Shown: positions 53,510 through 62,909 of the stretch, one piece after another
Position numbering within the stretch: the stretch's first letter is position 1
How the letters are laid out: each line of letters opens with the position of its first letter
Source: Natrinema salsiterrestre
GTDB lineage: Archaea > Halobacteriota > Halobacteria > Halobacteriales > Natrialbaceae
Length of the DNA stretch: 64,000 bases
Direction: 5' to 3'
Assembly (NCBI RefSeq): GCF_029502005.1
Contig: NZ_JAMQOT010000006.1
Location: 219,497-283,496 of the forward strand
Notes under the pieces: generated by a model
The model's database searches: none
Told to the model about the DNA's origin: nothing
The model's input: the letters and a program-made list of their open reading frames with translations, nothing else
Program-made: the position numbers and the translations under genes

Positions 53510-53821
53510 CTATCGCGGTCTCGCGGGCCGATACGGACGGAGTGCGGCTTCGTTCGGGACGACGCGAACGAGCTCCGACGCCGGCTCGTACGCCACGCGC
53601 TCGCTCGGCGCTTTCCTCGCCGTGAGCTTCCAGAACCCGGGCGAGTCGAACTGTAGTCGACACAGTCCTCGGCCGTCCGTTCGGACGGATTTCGTCTCGG
53701 TCGTGACGACGGCGCCCTCGACCGGTTGTCGTCGATGATCGCGGACGCGAACGGTGATCGGGGTCCCGACTGACACCTCTCTGCGTTCGACCTCGAGCCG
53801 GAGCCGCCGAGTGACCTTCAT
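53510..53821 (-). CDS. Small Ig-like/regulatory-domain protein
   Basis: 103 residues from MKVTRRLRLEVERREVSVGTPITVRVRDHRRQPVEGAVVTTETKSVRTDGRGLCRLQFDSPGFWKLTA. The pattern V-G-T-P-I-T-V-x-V-x-D-x-x-x-x-P-V-E-G-A-x-V, then T-D-x-x-G-x-x-x, is that of a carboxypeptidase-regulatory/bacterial Ig-like domain (Big_1-like). There is no signal peptide or membrane segment. Function unknown. The frame begins five codons earlier, at 53836. Confidence 0.6.
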   Translation of the reverse strand: MKVTRRLRLEVERREVSVGTPITVRVRDHRRQPVEGAVVTTETKSVRTDGRGLCRLQFDSPGFWKLTARKAPSERVAYEPASELVRVVPNEAALRPYRPARPR

Positions 53822-53897
53822 GCGAGGAGCTAGCACAGCTGTATTGAAAGAAGCACACTTGCACGTTCCGGGCTACTCGAACCGATATGGACCGTCG

Positions 53898-54962
53898 CTA
53901 TCGAGGGTCGACGACGTGCGCGTCGTCGGGTTCGAAGCCGACCGTCAGTTCGTCGCCGTCCGGAACCTCGTCGAGCCGGAGCACGATTCTCCTGTCGTTC
54001 CAGCGGCCGTTGACGCGGACCGTCTCGCCGAGGAACTCGCTGGTCTCGACGCGGACCGTCAGCCGGTTGCGGTCGGCGGACCGCGCGAGCCCGCCCGGCC
54101 GCACGCAGAAGGTGACCCGATCGGATCCGTCGACCACCGGCACGGTGAACGTCTCACCGCCGACTTCCGCGCGTCCGTACTCGCCGTCGCGGCTCCGAAC
54201 CGCGGCGTCGAAGACGTTGTTATCGCCGACGAACTCGGCGACGAACCGGGTCGCGGGCTCGCGATAGATCTCCTGTGGCCGTCCGATCTGTTCGACCCGG
54301 CCGCCGTTCATGACCGCCACCCGATCGGATATCGCCAGCGCCTCCGCCTGATCGTGCGTGACGTAGACGGTCGTGATCCCGAGCTCCGACTGAATCCGCT
54401 TCACTTGTCGGCGCAGCGATTCCCGGAGCTGCGCGTCGAGCGCGCTCATCGGCTCGTCGAGCAGGAGGAGGTCCGGCGCCGGCGCGAGCGCTCGAGCCAG
54501 CGCCACTCGCTGCTGCTGGCCGCCCGACAGCTGCTCGGGGTCGCGGTCGCCCATTCCCTCGAGGTCGACGAGGTCGAGCAACTCGGCGACGCGGTCGTCC
54601 GCGGTCGCCCCGTCGGGCGGGTCCCGAAACCGGAGGCCGTAGCCGACGTTTTCGGCGACGGTCATGTGCGGGAACAGCGCGTAACTCTGGAAGACGACGC
54701 CGACGTCCCGCTCTTCGGGCGGGACGCCGGTCATCTCCCGACCGTCGAAGCGGACGGCCCCCTCGGTCGGTGCCTCGAAGCCGGCGATCGCTCGGAGGGT
54801 CGTCGTCTTTCCGCAGCCGGAGGGACCGACGAGGGTGAAGAACTCCCCGTCGCGAACGGTGATGTCGACGTCCTCGAGGGCGACCGTGCCGCTATCCGGG
54901 CCGTCCGTCACGCCGGCTCCGCCGTAGACTTTCGACACGCCATCCAGACTGAGTCCGGTCAC
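53898..54962 (-). CDS. thiQ: ABC transporter ATP-binding protein, thiamine/iron type (ThiQ/FbpC-like)
   Basis: 354 residues, GTG start overlapping the stop of the permease (GTGA). Walker A is GPSGCGKTTTLRAIAGF, Q-loop is VVFQSYALFPHMTVAENVGYGL, signature is LSGGQQQRVALARAL, Walker B is LLLLDEPMSALDAQLR and the H-loop is VYVTHDQAEAL. A C-terminal TOBE-like regulatory region (about 270-354) is present. Substrate given as thiamine from the operon order with the binding protein and the fused permease; Fe3+ transporters have the same form, so this is not certain. Confidence 0.85.
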   Translation of the reverse strand: MTGLSLDGVSKVYGGAGVTDGPDSGTVALEDVDITVRDGEFFTLVGPSGCGKTTTLRAIAGFEAPTEGAVRFDGREMTGVPPEERDVGVVFQSYALFPHMTVAENVGYGLRFRDPPDGATADDRVAELLDLVDLEGMGDRDPEQLSGGQQQRVALARALAPAPDLLLLDEPMSALDAQLRESLRRQVKRIQSELGITTVYVTHDQAEALAISDRVAVMNGGRVEQIGRPQEIYREPATRFVAEFVGDNNVFDAAVRSRDGEYGRAEVGGETFTVPVVDGSDRVTFCVRPGGLARSADRNRLTVRVETSEFLGETVRVNGRWNDRRIVLRLDEVPDGDELTVGFEPDDAHVVDPR

Positions 54963-56872
54963 CCTTCGAACCTCCCGCCGACGCGGTCGACGACGACGAA
55001 GCTCGCGGCCGTGATCACCAGCAGCACCGTCCCCATGGCGATCGCGGGGCCGGAGCGGCGGCCGAGATAGCGCTCGACGGCGACGGGCATGGTGTAGGTA
55101 TCGCCGCCGCTGGCCAAAATCACCGTCGAAGAGAACTCGCCGATCGAGATGGCGAACGCGAAGGCGGCTCCCGCGACGATCCCGCTGGCCACCAGCGGGA
55201 GTTCCACGTCCCGGAGCGCGCGGTAGCGGGAGGCGCCGAGCGCTCGAGCGGACTCGACCATCGCCGGATCGAGGTTCGCGAGCAGGGGCGAGATGTTGCG
55301 CGTGACGAAGGGGTAGGCCGCGACGGCGTGGGCGGCGACGATCGCGACCGCGCCCGTCACCTGGATTCGCCACCCGCCGGGTAACGGAATCCCGAAGACG
55401 AGCCCCTGCAGGAGACCGATGCCGAAGACGACCCCGCTGACCGCGAGCGGCAGCATCGCGAGCGTGTCGACGATCGCGCCCCCCCGATCGGCGCGAACCG
55501 TCACCACCGAGACGACGATGCCCATCGGCACGGCGACGACCAGCGTCGCGAGCCCGAACAGCAGCGAGTTCCGGATCGCGACCAACGGCAGAGTCTGGTA
55601 GTCGGCGCCCTCGAGCTGGCGCTCGAGCAGGAAGGCGTAGTGACGCGTCGTGAACCCGCTCCCGTCCGTCACGCCGCCGACGACGAGGCTCGCCATCGGA
55701 CCGACGAAGACGACCAGCGTGAGGATCCCGTAGCCGACGATCGCCACCCTGCGGGGCGAGAGCGCCGTCCGCAGATCGGGAAAGAGCGGCGTCCGGGACG
55801 GGGAGGTCGCCCCTCGAGCCAGTCCCGACTGTGCGGACTCGTACCGGAGGTAGGCGTACGTGAGTCCGAGCGAGAGGACCGTCTCGAGGACGGCCAGCGT
55901 CGCGGCCTCGGAGTAGGCCAGCCGGCGGACGCGGTCGTAGATCCAGACCTCGACGGTCGCGAGCTGCAGGCCGCCCAACGCCAGCACGATCGGGAACGTC
56001 ATGAACGTGAAGATGAAGGTCAGCAACGCGCCGGTCAGAACGGCCGGCAGGAGCTGCGGGACGACCACGTCCCGGAACGCGCGCCGGGGGCTCGCGCCGA
56101 GGCTGCGAGCGGTCTCGACGGTCCGAACGTCGACCGACTCCCAGGCGGCGACGGTGACGCGAGCCACCAGCGGCGCGTTGTAGAACGCGTGGGCGACGAT
56201 CACGATCGCGAGCGGGTTCCACTCGATGAACGGATACGGTCCGAGTCCGGCGATCCCGAGTAACTGGTTGAGCGTTCCCGTCCGACCGAACATCGCGTAG
56301 AACCCCACGGCGACCATGATTCCCGGCAGCACGAACGGGAGGATCGTCAGCGAACGCAACGTCCGCCGCCCCCGGAATTCGTACTTCGCGAGGATATACG
56401 CGGCGGGCAACCCCAAAGCGACGCTCGCGACCGTCGAGAGGGCGGCCTGGTACGCCGTAAAGCCGAACAGCCCCGTCCGGATTCCCGGGGTCTCGAGGCT
56501 CGGCCACGGTATCGGTAACGGAACGCCGGGGATCGGGTACTCGAGCGAGATCGAGACGGAGACGGCCGCGAGCCAGCCGAGCAGCGACTCGAGGTGTGCC
56601 CGTACTGCCAGCGGCTCCGCGAAGAGGTCAGCGAGGACACCGACGTAGAACGGGTCGGTGAGCACCTCGCGAAAGAACGCGAGCGTCGCGACGCCGTCGT
56701 CGAAGGCGGCGTTGACGAAGACGACCCCGACCGGCAGGTAGAGCATGACGGCGAGGACGCCGGCCGTCGCGATCGCCGTCAGTGACAGCGCGTGGTGCTC
56801 GAGCCAGCGGCGAACGGCTGTGGACCGCCGTCGAAGCCCGGCCGCCCGCACGGACCAGTCCGGTCGAGACAC
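54959..56872 (-). CDS. thiP: ABC transporter permease, two fused modules (ThiP-like)
   Basis: About 637 residues from the GTG at 56872, four bases after the stop of the binding protein; the reading frame also has an ATG at 56932, which would overlap the upstream gene by 56 bases. Two BPD_transp_1 modules are visible, each with an EAA loop (ESVDVRTVETARSLGASPRRAFRDVVVPQLLP and ANLDPAMVESARALGASRYRALRDVELPLV), and about twelve helices. Fused two-module permeases are typical of ThiP and of FbpB-like iron transporters. Coupled to the ATPase by GTGA overlap. Confidence 0.85.
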   Translation of the reverse strand: MSRPDWSVRAAGLRRRSTAVRRWLEHHALSLTAIATAGVLAVMLYLPVGVVFVNAAFDDGVATLAFFREVLTDPFYVGVLADLFAEPLAVRAHLESLLGWLAAVSVSISLEYPIPGVPLPIPWPSLETPGIRTGLFGFTAYQAALSTVASVALGLPAAYILAKYEFRGRRTLRSLTILPFVLPGIMVAVGFYAMFGRTGTLNQLLGIAGLGPYPFIEWNPLAIVIVAHAFYNAPLVARVTVAAWESVDVRTVETARSLGASPRRAFRDVVVPQLLPAVLTGALLTFIFTFMTFPIVLALGGLQLATVEVWIYDRVRRLAYSEAATLAVLETVLSLGLTYAYLRYESAQSGLARGATSPSRTPLFPDLRTALSPRRVAIVGYGILTLVVFVGPMASLVVGGVTDGSGFTTRHYAFLLERQLEGADYQTLPLVAIRNSLLFGLATLVVAVPMGIVVSVVTVRADRGGAIVDTLAMLPLAVSGVVFGIGLLQGLVFGIPLPGGWRIQVTGAVAIVAAHAVAAYPFVTRNISPLLANLDPAMVESARALGASRYRALRDVELPLVASGIVAGAAFAFAISIGEFSSTVILASGGDTYTMPVAVERYLGRRSGPAIAMGTVLLVITAASFVVVDRVGGRFEG

Positions 56873-56876
56873 GGGC

Positions 56877-58001
56877 CTACTGGCTGGCGAACTCGCGCGC
56901 CCAGTTTTCGACCCAGCCGTCGAGGTTGCCACGAAGCTCCTCGTAGCCGACCGTCACCGCCTCCGGCGGGACGTGTGCGTACCGGTCGAACTCCTCGTCG
57001 AGATCGACGTGTTCCGCGGCGACGGCCGGGAACTGGACGTTTCGCTGGGCGATCTGGGCCTGGGCATCGCTCGAGAGGGCGAAGTCGAGGAACTCGTACG
57101 CGAGATCGACCTCGCTCGCTCCCTCGAAGACCCCCATCCCCTCGGGGTTGGCGTACCCCTGATCGTTCGGGAAGGCGATCTGGTGGCGACTCATATCGTA
57201 GTCGTACTGGTTGGCGAACACCTGATCGGTCGAGTACGAGACGACCATCGGCCGATCCCCCTCCATGTACGCACCGGTGTACGACTCGCTCCAGTCGTTG
57301 AGAACCCGGATCCCGTTCTCCTCGAGCCCCTGCCAGTAGTCGAGGTAGCCGTCCTCGCCGTAGGCGTCGATCGTCCACAGCAGGAACGCCTGTCCGGGAT
57401 CGGACTGCTGGGCGTTCTGGGCGAGCAGGGCGTCCTCGTAGGCCGGCTCGGTGAGGTCGTCGAGCGTCTCGGGCTCGTCGACGACGTTCTCGTCGTAGAC
57501 GAGACAGATGTAGCCCGTGTCATAGGCGAGCACTCGACCGTGGGGGTCGCCCATGTCGAGCCCGTCCCGGATCCGGTCGGCGCGATCGATCCGATCGACG
57601 TTGAGGTCCCGAAGGAGACCGCCGTCGTCGAGATTGTCGTCGATCCTGACGAGGTCGTCGACGTTAGCCCCGAGATAGACGTCGGCGTCGATATCGGCGC
57701 CTTGTTGTTCGCGATCGATGTAATCGTTGATCCCGTTGTTCGGAATCGTCCACGTCAGTTCCGCGTCGGGGTACTCCTCCTCGAAGGCCTGCTTGAGCCA
57801 CGGGCCGGCCGGGTTCTCGCCGTCGACCATCGACTCGTAGGTCGCGACCCGAAGCTCCCCCTCGAGATCCGGGTCCTCCGGCTCCGGATCTCCGGTTTCG
57901 GTCCCGTTCCCCTGATCGTCCTCCCCGTCGCGCGTCAGACAGCCGGCGAACCCGGCGACCGTACTCCCACCGACCGCGCCCACGAACGTTCGTCGTTTCA
58001 T
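56877..58001 (-). CDS. thiB: ABC transporter substrate-binding lipoprotein (thiamine, ThiB/TbpA-like)
   Basis: 374 residues. The N terminus MKRRTFVGAVGGSTVAGFAGC has the twin-arginine pair (RRTFV) and a lipobox (FAGC), so it is exported by Tat and anchored by lipid. An acidic linker (about 22-47) is followed by a type 2 periplasmic-binding fold: LRVATYESMVDGENPAGPWLKQAFEEEYPDAEL and VDVYLGAN-like regions, and VVSYSTDQVFANQYDYDMSRHQIAFPNDQGYANPEGMGVF. First gene of a three-gene operon with a permease and an ATPase. A 20-bp palindrome (58003-58022) directly abuts the start codon. Confidence 0.88.
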   Translation of the reverse strand: MKRRTFVGAVGGSTVAGFAGCLTRDGEDDQGNGTETGDPEPEDPDLEGELRVATYESMVDGENPAGPWLKQAFEEEYPDAELTWTIPNNGINDYIDREQQGADIDADVYLGANVDDLVRIDDNLDDGGLLRDLNVDRIDRADRIRDGLDMGDPHGRVLAYDTGYICLVYDENVVDEPETLDDLTEPAYEDALLAQNAQQSDPGQAFLLWTIDAYGEDGYLDYWQGLEENGIRVLNDWSESYTGAYMEGDRPMVVSYSTDQVFANQYDYDMSRHQIAFPNDQGYANPEGMGVFEGASEVDLAYEFLDFALSSDAQAQIAQRNVQFPAVAAEHVDLDEEFDRYAHVPPEAVTVGYEELRGNLDGWVENWAREFASQ

Positions 58002-58002
58002 T

Positions 58003-58022
58003 ACCCGGTGGTTGCACCGGGT
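58003..58022 (-). promoter_or_regulatory. Palindromic operator of the thiamine-type ABC operon
   Basis: ACCCGGTG and CACCGGGT, an exact 8-bp inverted repeat with a GTTG spacer, two bases before the ATG of the binding protein. Between it and an upstream CTTAAGA-type TATA (about 58025-58031, on the minus strand) a bound regulator would block transcription. ThiR-type regulators control such genes in haloarchaea; which protein binds is inference. Confidence 0.6.
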
Positions 58023-58092
58023 AGTCTTAAGGCCCCTGATCGGCGCCTCCGTTTCGAACCCGCCGCTCGAGCCGAAAGACTTTGTTCCCCGA

Positions 58093-59229
58093 ATGCGACC
58101 CACGAACGTGACAGGGACCTCGGCCGAGAGCGCCGGCGGGAACAGGCGCCGCCGATACGTTCTCGCGGGAATCGTCGTCGCGCTGGGGATCGTGACCGGC
58201 GGCATCCTGCTCGAGGTCCTCGGAACGATCCTCTTCGCGCTGACCGTCGCGTACGTCCTGTTGCCGGTCCAGGGGTGGCTCGTCAGGCGCGGCCTCTCCG
58301 AGTGGACCGGGGCTCTCGCTGCGACCCTGCTCGGATTCGTGAGTGCGATCGCGGTCTTCGCGCCGATCGTCGTCGCGCTGTCCTTCCGCTTCGAGCAGGT
58401 GCTCGAGGCCGTCGAGGCGCTCCCACGGGAGGTGACGATCACGGTGCTCGAGGTGGCGTACACGATCGAAGCCGGCGAGGTCCAGACGATGGCGGTCGAC
58501 TATCTCAGCGACGCCGCGACCACGTTCGCGCTCGCGCTCCCGGTGCTCGCGATCAAGTTCGCGCTGTTTGTCGTCCTCCTCTTCGGCGTTCTCCTCAAGG
58601 GCGACGAAGCGGGACGGGCCGCCGTCGCACCGATTCCCCACGGGTATCGAGACGTCGTCTACGCGCTCGCGACGCGCGCTCGCGAGACGCTGTACGCGAT
58701 TTACGTTCTACAGGTCGCGACCTCGATCGCGACGCTGGCCGTCGCCTATCCGCTGTTCTGGATCCTCGGTTACGAGGCGGCGCTGACGCTCGCGATCGTC
58801 GCCGCGGTCCTGCAGTTCGTCCCGATCATCGGCCCGAGTATGCTCATCGCCCCGATCGCACTCTATCACGTCGCCGCCGGCGATCTCGTCGCCGCGGTCC
58901 TGATGGGCGTGCTCGGCCTGTCGCTGGTGGCCTGGCTCCCCGATATCGCCGTTCGTCCGCGGCTGGCCCGCCGCTCCGCCGGCTTGCCCGGCAGCCTCTA
59001 CTTCGTCGGCTTCACCGGCGGCCTCTTCACGCTCGGCCCGATCGGCGTCGTCGTCGGTCCCTTACTTGTCGCGGTCTTCGTCGAAGCCGTCGATCTGCTC
59101 GCCGACGAGGTCAACACCGACGCCACGTTCGCGGAGATCATCGAACACGACCTCGCGGAACCGCCCGAGGACCCGACCGGAGCGGAGACCACGTTCGAGG
59201 AGTCGGGTTCGGAGTTCGCCGACGACTGA
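58093..59229 (+). CDS. AI-2E/PerM family permease
   Basis: 378 residues from MRPTNVTGTSAESAGGNRRRRYVLAGIVV (58093); the frame begins 27 codons earlier in the divergent promoter region. About seven to eight helices, with the family signature in the second half: YVLQVATSIATLAVAYPLFWILGYEAALTLAIVAAVLQFVPIIGPSMLIAPIALY and GLPGSLYFVGFTGGLFTLGPIGVVVGPLLVAVFVEAV. Family members transport varied small molecules or Na+; the AI-2 assignment is not meaningful for archaea. An acidic tail ends the protein. Confidence 0.88.
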   Translation: MRPTNVTGTSAESAGGNRRRRYVLAGIVVALGIVTGGILLEVLGTILFALTVAYVLLPVQGWLVRRGLSEWTGALAATLLGFVSAIAVFAPIVVALSFRFEQVLEAVEALPREVTITVLEVAYTIEAGEVQTMAVDYLSDAATTFALALPVLAIKFALFVVLLFGVLLKGDEAGRAAVAPIPHGYRDVVYALATRARETLYAIYVLQVATSIATLAVAYPLFWILGYEAALTLAIVAAVLQFVPIIGPSMLIAPIALYHVAAGDLVAAVLMGVLGLSLVAWLPDIAVRPRLARRSAGLPGSLYFVGFTGGLFTLGPIGVVVGPLLVAVFVEAVDLLADEVNTDATFAEIIEHDLAEPPEDPTGAETTFEESGSEFADD

Positions 59230-59310
59230 CCGCGATCTCGAGATCGGAGGCGGAGCGCAGCGACACCACGGACCACCGACACTTTTCACTTCGCTCCCCG
59301 TCCGTTCGGT

Positions 59311-59916
59311 ATGGTCCGGAGTAGCACCATCGTCAACGCGGTCATCGGAGCCGTTATCGGCGTCGTCCTCTCGTTCATCCCCCTCTCTCCGGCTCTCGGC
59401 GGGGCCGTCGCGGGGTTTCTCGAGGGGCCGAACGAGCGTGCGGGTGCGATTGCGGGAGCACTGGCCGGCGTGATCACGTTCCTTCCGATCGTCGCCGGTA
59501 GCTTCCTGCTCTTCGGCTTCCTCGGGCTCGGACTCCTGGGCGGCGCTCCGGGGAGCGGGATCGCCTTCGCCTCGATCTTCATCTTCGGCTTCCTCTTCGT
59601 CGTGCTCGTCTACACCGTCGGGTTCTCGGCACTCGGCGGTTTTCTGGGGTCGTACCTCGCGCAAGAGTATCCCGATCGACAGCGCCGGACCCGGGACACG
59701 ATCGGGTTCGAGACGGATCCCGAACGGCCGTCTCGCAGTCCCGACACCGTTTCGACTCGAGACCGCGACGTCGATACAACGTCTCTCGGAGATGGAGACA
59801 CCGATGGGACGTCACCTCGAGACCGCGACGCCGAGGCGGATCGATCCGCGTCGGGCGGGTTCGAGGGGGACCGGTACTCGGAGCGGGATCGCGATCGCGA
59901 ATCGGACCTCGAGTAG
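59311..59916 (+). CDS. DUF5518 membrane protein
   Basis: 201 residues. Three to four helices (about 8-25, 26-37, 43-76 and 82-116) with the family's Gly-rich pattern NAVIGAVIGVVLSFIPLSPALGGAVAGFLEG and GALAGVITFLPIVAGSFLLFGFLGLGLLGGAPGSG. The last 75 residues are a hydrophilic Arg/Asp/Ser-rich tail longer than usual for DUF5518. Function unknown. Follows the AI-2E-type gene after 81 bases. Confidence 0.8.
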   Translation: MVRSSTIVNAVIGAVIGVVLSFIPLSPALGGAVAGFLEGPNERAGAIAGALAGVITFLPIVAGSFLLFGFLGLGLLGGAPGSGIAFASIFIFGFLFVVLVYTVGFSALGGFLGSYLAQEYPDRQRRTRDTIGFETDPERPSRSPDTVSTRDRDVDTTSLGDGDTDGTSPRDRDAEADRSASGGFEGDRYSERDRDRESDLE

Positions 59917-59954
59917 CGCGGCGTCGAGCGAAACCGCCACGTCCGCGCCGCGAG

Positions 59955-61232
59955 TCACTCGTATCTGAGCGCGTCGATCGGATCCGTCCGCGCGGCCCGC
60001 CAGGCGGGATACAACCCGGCGACGATCCCCACGAGCATCCCGACGACGACCGCGAGCGCGACGTACTCGAGTGGGTAGACGAGCGGGAGATCGATGTACT
60101 GCGCGCCGAGATAGCCCCCGAGGAGTCCGAGCCCGGTCCCGAGGACGGAACCGATGACGCCGAGGATAACCGACTCTGTGAGAAAGAGGCCGAGGACGTC
60201 GCGGTTTTGCGCACCGATCGCTTTCATGATGCCGATCTCGCGGGTCCGCTCGGTGACGCTCACGAGCATGATGTTCGCGATGCCGATCGAGCCGACCAGC
60301 AGGGAGATGGCCGCGATGCCGACGATGAAGTTCCGCAGGAGATCCAGGACGTCCTGTAGCTGCTGGAGGAGTTCCGTACTCGTCCGGAACCGGACCGCGA
60401 GGTCGTCGCCCATCAGTTCGCTCGCGTCGGAGCGGTCGCTCTCGAGGTAGGCGGTCGCGCTCTCCCGGGCGGCGTCGATGTCGTCGTCGTCGGCCGACGG
60501 GGCCTCGACGATGATCGCGAGGAAGCGAACGTCACTGCCCGTGTCGGTTTCGGTGTCGTCCCCGCCACCGCTTAGCGCGGCCGCCTGCTCCGTATAGTAG
60601 GGGTCGGTCGGCACGTAGATCCGCGGCGAGGATTCGAACCCTTCGAACGGGCTCTGTCCCTCGCTCGTGTCGGTGATGCCGACCACCTCGAGCGTCGTCT
60701 GCTGGCCGCCGAATATCGTTACGGTGAGTTCGTCGCCGACGGTGACGTTCTCCTCGAACTGGTTCGCCGCCGCCGGATTCAGCACGGCCTCGCGTTCGCC
60801 CATCCGGAACTGTCTCCCTTCCGCCAGCCGTTCCTCACGGATGTACGACGGCCCCGAGGCGATCAACCCGTTCCCCTGTGCCACCGTCTCGTTGCCGTTC
60901 GAAACCGTCTGCATCTGAATGTTCGCGTAGCCGTACGCCGCGTCGACGTCCTCGAGCTCCTCGACCGCCTCGAGATCGTCCTGCGTGAACACGGGCTGGG
61001 CACCCGCCAGCGGGCCGCCCTCAGTGTCGGGCTCGGCGGCCCAACCGTAGACGTTGCGCTGATCGTCGGGGCTGATGTCGCCGATAATCCCCGCCTGCAA
61101 ACTGGCACCCAGCGTGACGAACGCGATCACCGCCGCGATGCCGATCACGATCCCCAGCGTCGTCAGCGCAGATCGGAGCTTGTGACCGCGAATTGACCGC
61201 CAGGAGAGTCGCAGGCTCTCGAGCGGGTTCAT
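59955..61232 (-). CDS. ABC transporter permease, MacB/FtsX type
   Basis: 425 residues. N-terminal helix with the MacB start (LRLSWRSIRGHKLRSALTTLGIVIGIAAVIAFVTLGASL), then the large extracytoplasmic MacB periplasmic-core domain (about 55-280) and the FtsX helices (about 292-410, FIVGIAAISLLVGSIGIANIMLVSVTERTREIGIMKAIGA). Exports peptides or lipoproteins in bacteria; the archaeal substrate is unknown. The start overlaps the end of the ATPase gene by four bases. Confidence 0.92.
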   Translation of the reverse strand: MNPLESLRLSWRSIRGHKLRSALTTLGIVIGIAAVIAFVTLGASLQAGIIGDISPDDQRNVYGWAAEPDTEGGPLAGAQPVFTQDDLEAVEELEDVDAAYGYANIQMQTVSNGNETVAQGNGLIASGPSYIREERLAEGRQFRMGEREAVLNPAAANQFEENVTVGDELTVTIFGGQQTTLEVVGITDTSEGQSPFEGFESSPRIYVPTDPYYTEQAAALSGGGDDTETDTGSDVRFLAIIVEAPSADDDDIDAARESATAYLESDRSDASELMGDDLAVRFRTSTELLQQLQDVLDLLRNFIVGIAAISLLVGSIGIANIMLVSVTERTREIGIMKAIGAQNRDVLGLFLTESVILGVIGSVLGTGLGLLGGYLGAQYIDLPLVYPLEYVALAVVVGMLVGIVAGLYPAWRAARTDPIDALRYE

Positions 61233-61990
61233 TCGGAATCGGCCCCCGGCTCCGACTCTCGGCCCGCGATCGAATCCGTCGTCACGCCGTCGCTAGCGGA
61301 TCCGTCGAGTTCCTCGATCCGCTCGATTGTCCCGTCGAGCAGGTGGACGATCCGGTCGGCCCGCTCGGCGACGTGTCGCTCGTGGGTGACGACCAGCATC
61401 GTCGTTCCGGCCGCGTGAAACTCGTCGAAGAGGTCCAGGATGTCGGCCTCGGTGTCCGTATCGAGGTTCCCCGACGGCTCGTCTGCCAGGACGATCGCCG
61501 GATCGTTGACCAGCGCCCGCGCGAGCGCGACCCGCTGGCGCTGGCCGCCCGACAGTTCGTTCGGGAGGTGATCCGTCCGATCGCCGAGGCCGACCCGCTC
61601 GAGCAGGTCTCGCGCCCGTTCCCGGCGCTCCGCGCGATCGATACCCCGGAACAACTGCGGTAGCGCGACGTTCTCGAGGGCGTTCAGCCGCGGCATGAGG
61701 TTGAACGTCTGGAAGACGAACCCGACTTCCGTCCCTCGGAGCCGGGTCCGTTCCCGGTCCCCGAGCGTCCCGATCGTTCGACCGCCGACGGCGACCGTCC
61801 CCGCCGTCGGCGTGTCGAGACAGCCGACGAGGTTCATCAGCGTCGATTTGCCGGATCCGCTCGGTCCCATGATCGCAGTATAGGATCCCCGGGGCACTTC
61901 GAGCGTGACGCCGTCGAGCGCGTGCACCGGCTCGCCGATCCGATAGGTCTTCCGGACGCCGTCGAGCGCCACCGCCGTCTCCCGTGCCAT
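61229..61990 (-). CDS. ABC transporter ATP-binding protein, LolD/MacB type
   Basis: 253 residues. Walker A is IMGPSGSGKSTLMNLVGCLD, Q-loop is FVFQTFNLMPRLNALENVALP, signature is LSGGQRQRVALARAL, Walker B is IVLADEPSGNLDTDTEADILDLF and the H-loop is MLVVTHERHVAE. The partner is the MacB-type permease, joined by a four-base overlap. Confidence 0.95.
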   Translation of the reverse strand: MARETAVALDGVRKTYRIGEPVHALDGVTLEVPRGSYTAIMGPSGSGKSTLMNLVGCLDTPTAGTVAVGGRTIGTLGDRERTRLRGTEVGFVFQTFNLMPRLNALENVALPQLFRGIDRAERRERARDLLERVGLGDRTDHLPNELSGGQRQRVALARALVNDPAIVLADEPSGNLDTDTEADILDLFDEFHAAGTTMLVVTHERHVAERADRIVHLLDGTIERIEELDGSASDGVTTDSIAGRESEPGADSE

Positions 61991-62188
61991 GGAGGGTCGT
62001 CCACGGACGGTTCAAAAAAAGTTCGGCGCAACGAGGGGACGCGCGAAACCGGGTTCGACGCCGGTCGGGGCTCGAGGCGGATCGATGGCGCGGCGAATCC
62101 GAGACGATCGATCGAACGCCGACCCGTCGATTTCCGAGCGTCGTCGCGAGATGTAACGTTTTTCTCGCCGCCGCTCGCTTGGGGTACC

Positions 62189-62896
62189 ATGAAGACGGAA
62201 GGCGGCTCCACCGCGGCGAAACGCCGCGCCGGCGAACGGGCGGCCGAGGCGGTCGAAGACGGATTCGTCGTCGGCCTCGGCACCGGCTCGACGACCGCCC
62301 ACGCGATCCGGGCGATCGGTCGCGCCGTCGACGACGGCCTCGCGGTCCGCGGGATCCCCACCTCGTTCCAGTCCCGCCAGCTCGCGCTCGAGGTCGGAAT
62401 CCCACTGACCGACCTCGACGCGGTCGACGGCGTCGACCTCGCGATCGACGGTGCCGATCAGGTCGTCGACGATCCTGACTCCCGCGCTCACGGCGCGCTC
62501 ATCAAGGGCGGCGGTGCGGCCCACGCGCGCGAGAAGCTCGTCGACACGGCTGCGGAGCGGTTCGTCGTCGTCGCCGACCCCTCGAAGCTGACCGACCGGC
62601 TCGAGCGCCCGGTTCCGGTCGAAGTGCTCCCCGACGCTCACACCGTTACGGCGGACCGGATCGAGAACCTGGGCGGTGATCCGACGCTCCGCGACGCCGA
62701 GCGAAAGGACGGCCCCGTCGTAACCGACAACGGCAACCTCGTGCTGGACTGCGCGTTCGGTCCGATCGACGATCCCGACGGGCTGGCGGCGCAACTGTCG
62801 AGAATTCCCGGCGTCGTCGAGCACGGCCTGTTCGTCGGGGTAGCCGACGCGACGTACGTCGGGACCGACGACGGGGTCGAGGTTCGTCGCTACTGA
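62189..62896 (+). CDS. rpiA: Ribose-5-phosphate isomerase A
   Basis: 235 residues. Interconverts ribose 5-phosphate and ribulose 5-phosphate. Motifs are VVGLGTGSTTAHAIRAIG (about 27-45), VDLAIDGADQVVDD (about 84-97, with the active-site Asp residues) and LIKGGGAAHAREKLVDTAAERFVVVADPSKL (Lys and Glu of the catalytic site). Start at MKTEGGSTAAKRRAGERAAEAVEDGFVV. A CGTTTTTCTCG box lies about 28 bases upstream. Confidence 0.95.
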   Translation: MKTEGGSTAAKRRAGERAAEAVEDGFVVGLGTGSTTAHAIRAIGRAVDDGLAVRGIPTSFQSRQLALEVGIPLTDLDAVDGVDLAIDGADQVVDDPDSRAHGALIKGGGAAHAREKLVDTAAERFVVVADPSKLTDRLERPVPVEVLPDAHTVTADRIENLGGDPTLRDAERKDGPVVTDNGNLVLDCAFGPIDDPDGLAAQLSRIPGVVEHGLFVGVADATYVGTDDGVEVRRY

Positions 62897-62909
62897 TCCG
62901 AGTTCGCAA

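Noticed and set aside
53898..56507. Single frame joining the ABC ATPase to upstream sequence as an 869-residue protein
   Set aside because: The upstream part is an out-of-frame shadow of the permease; the GTG/TGA overlap at 54959-54962 separates two normal genes.
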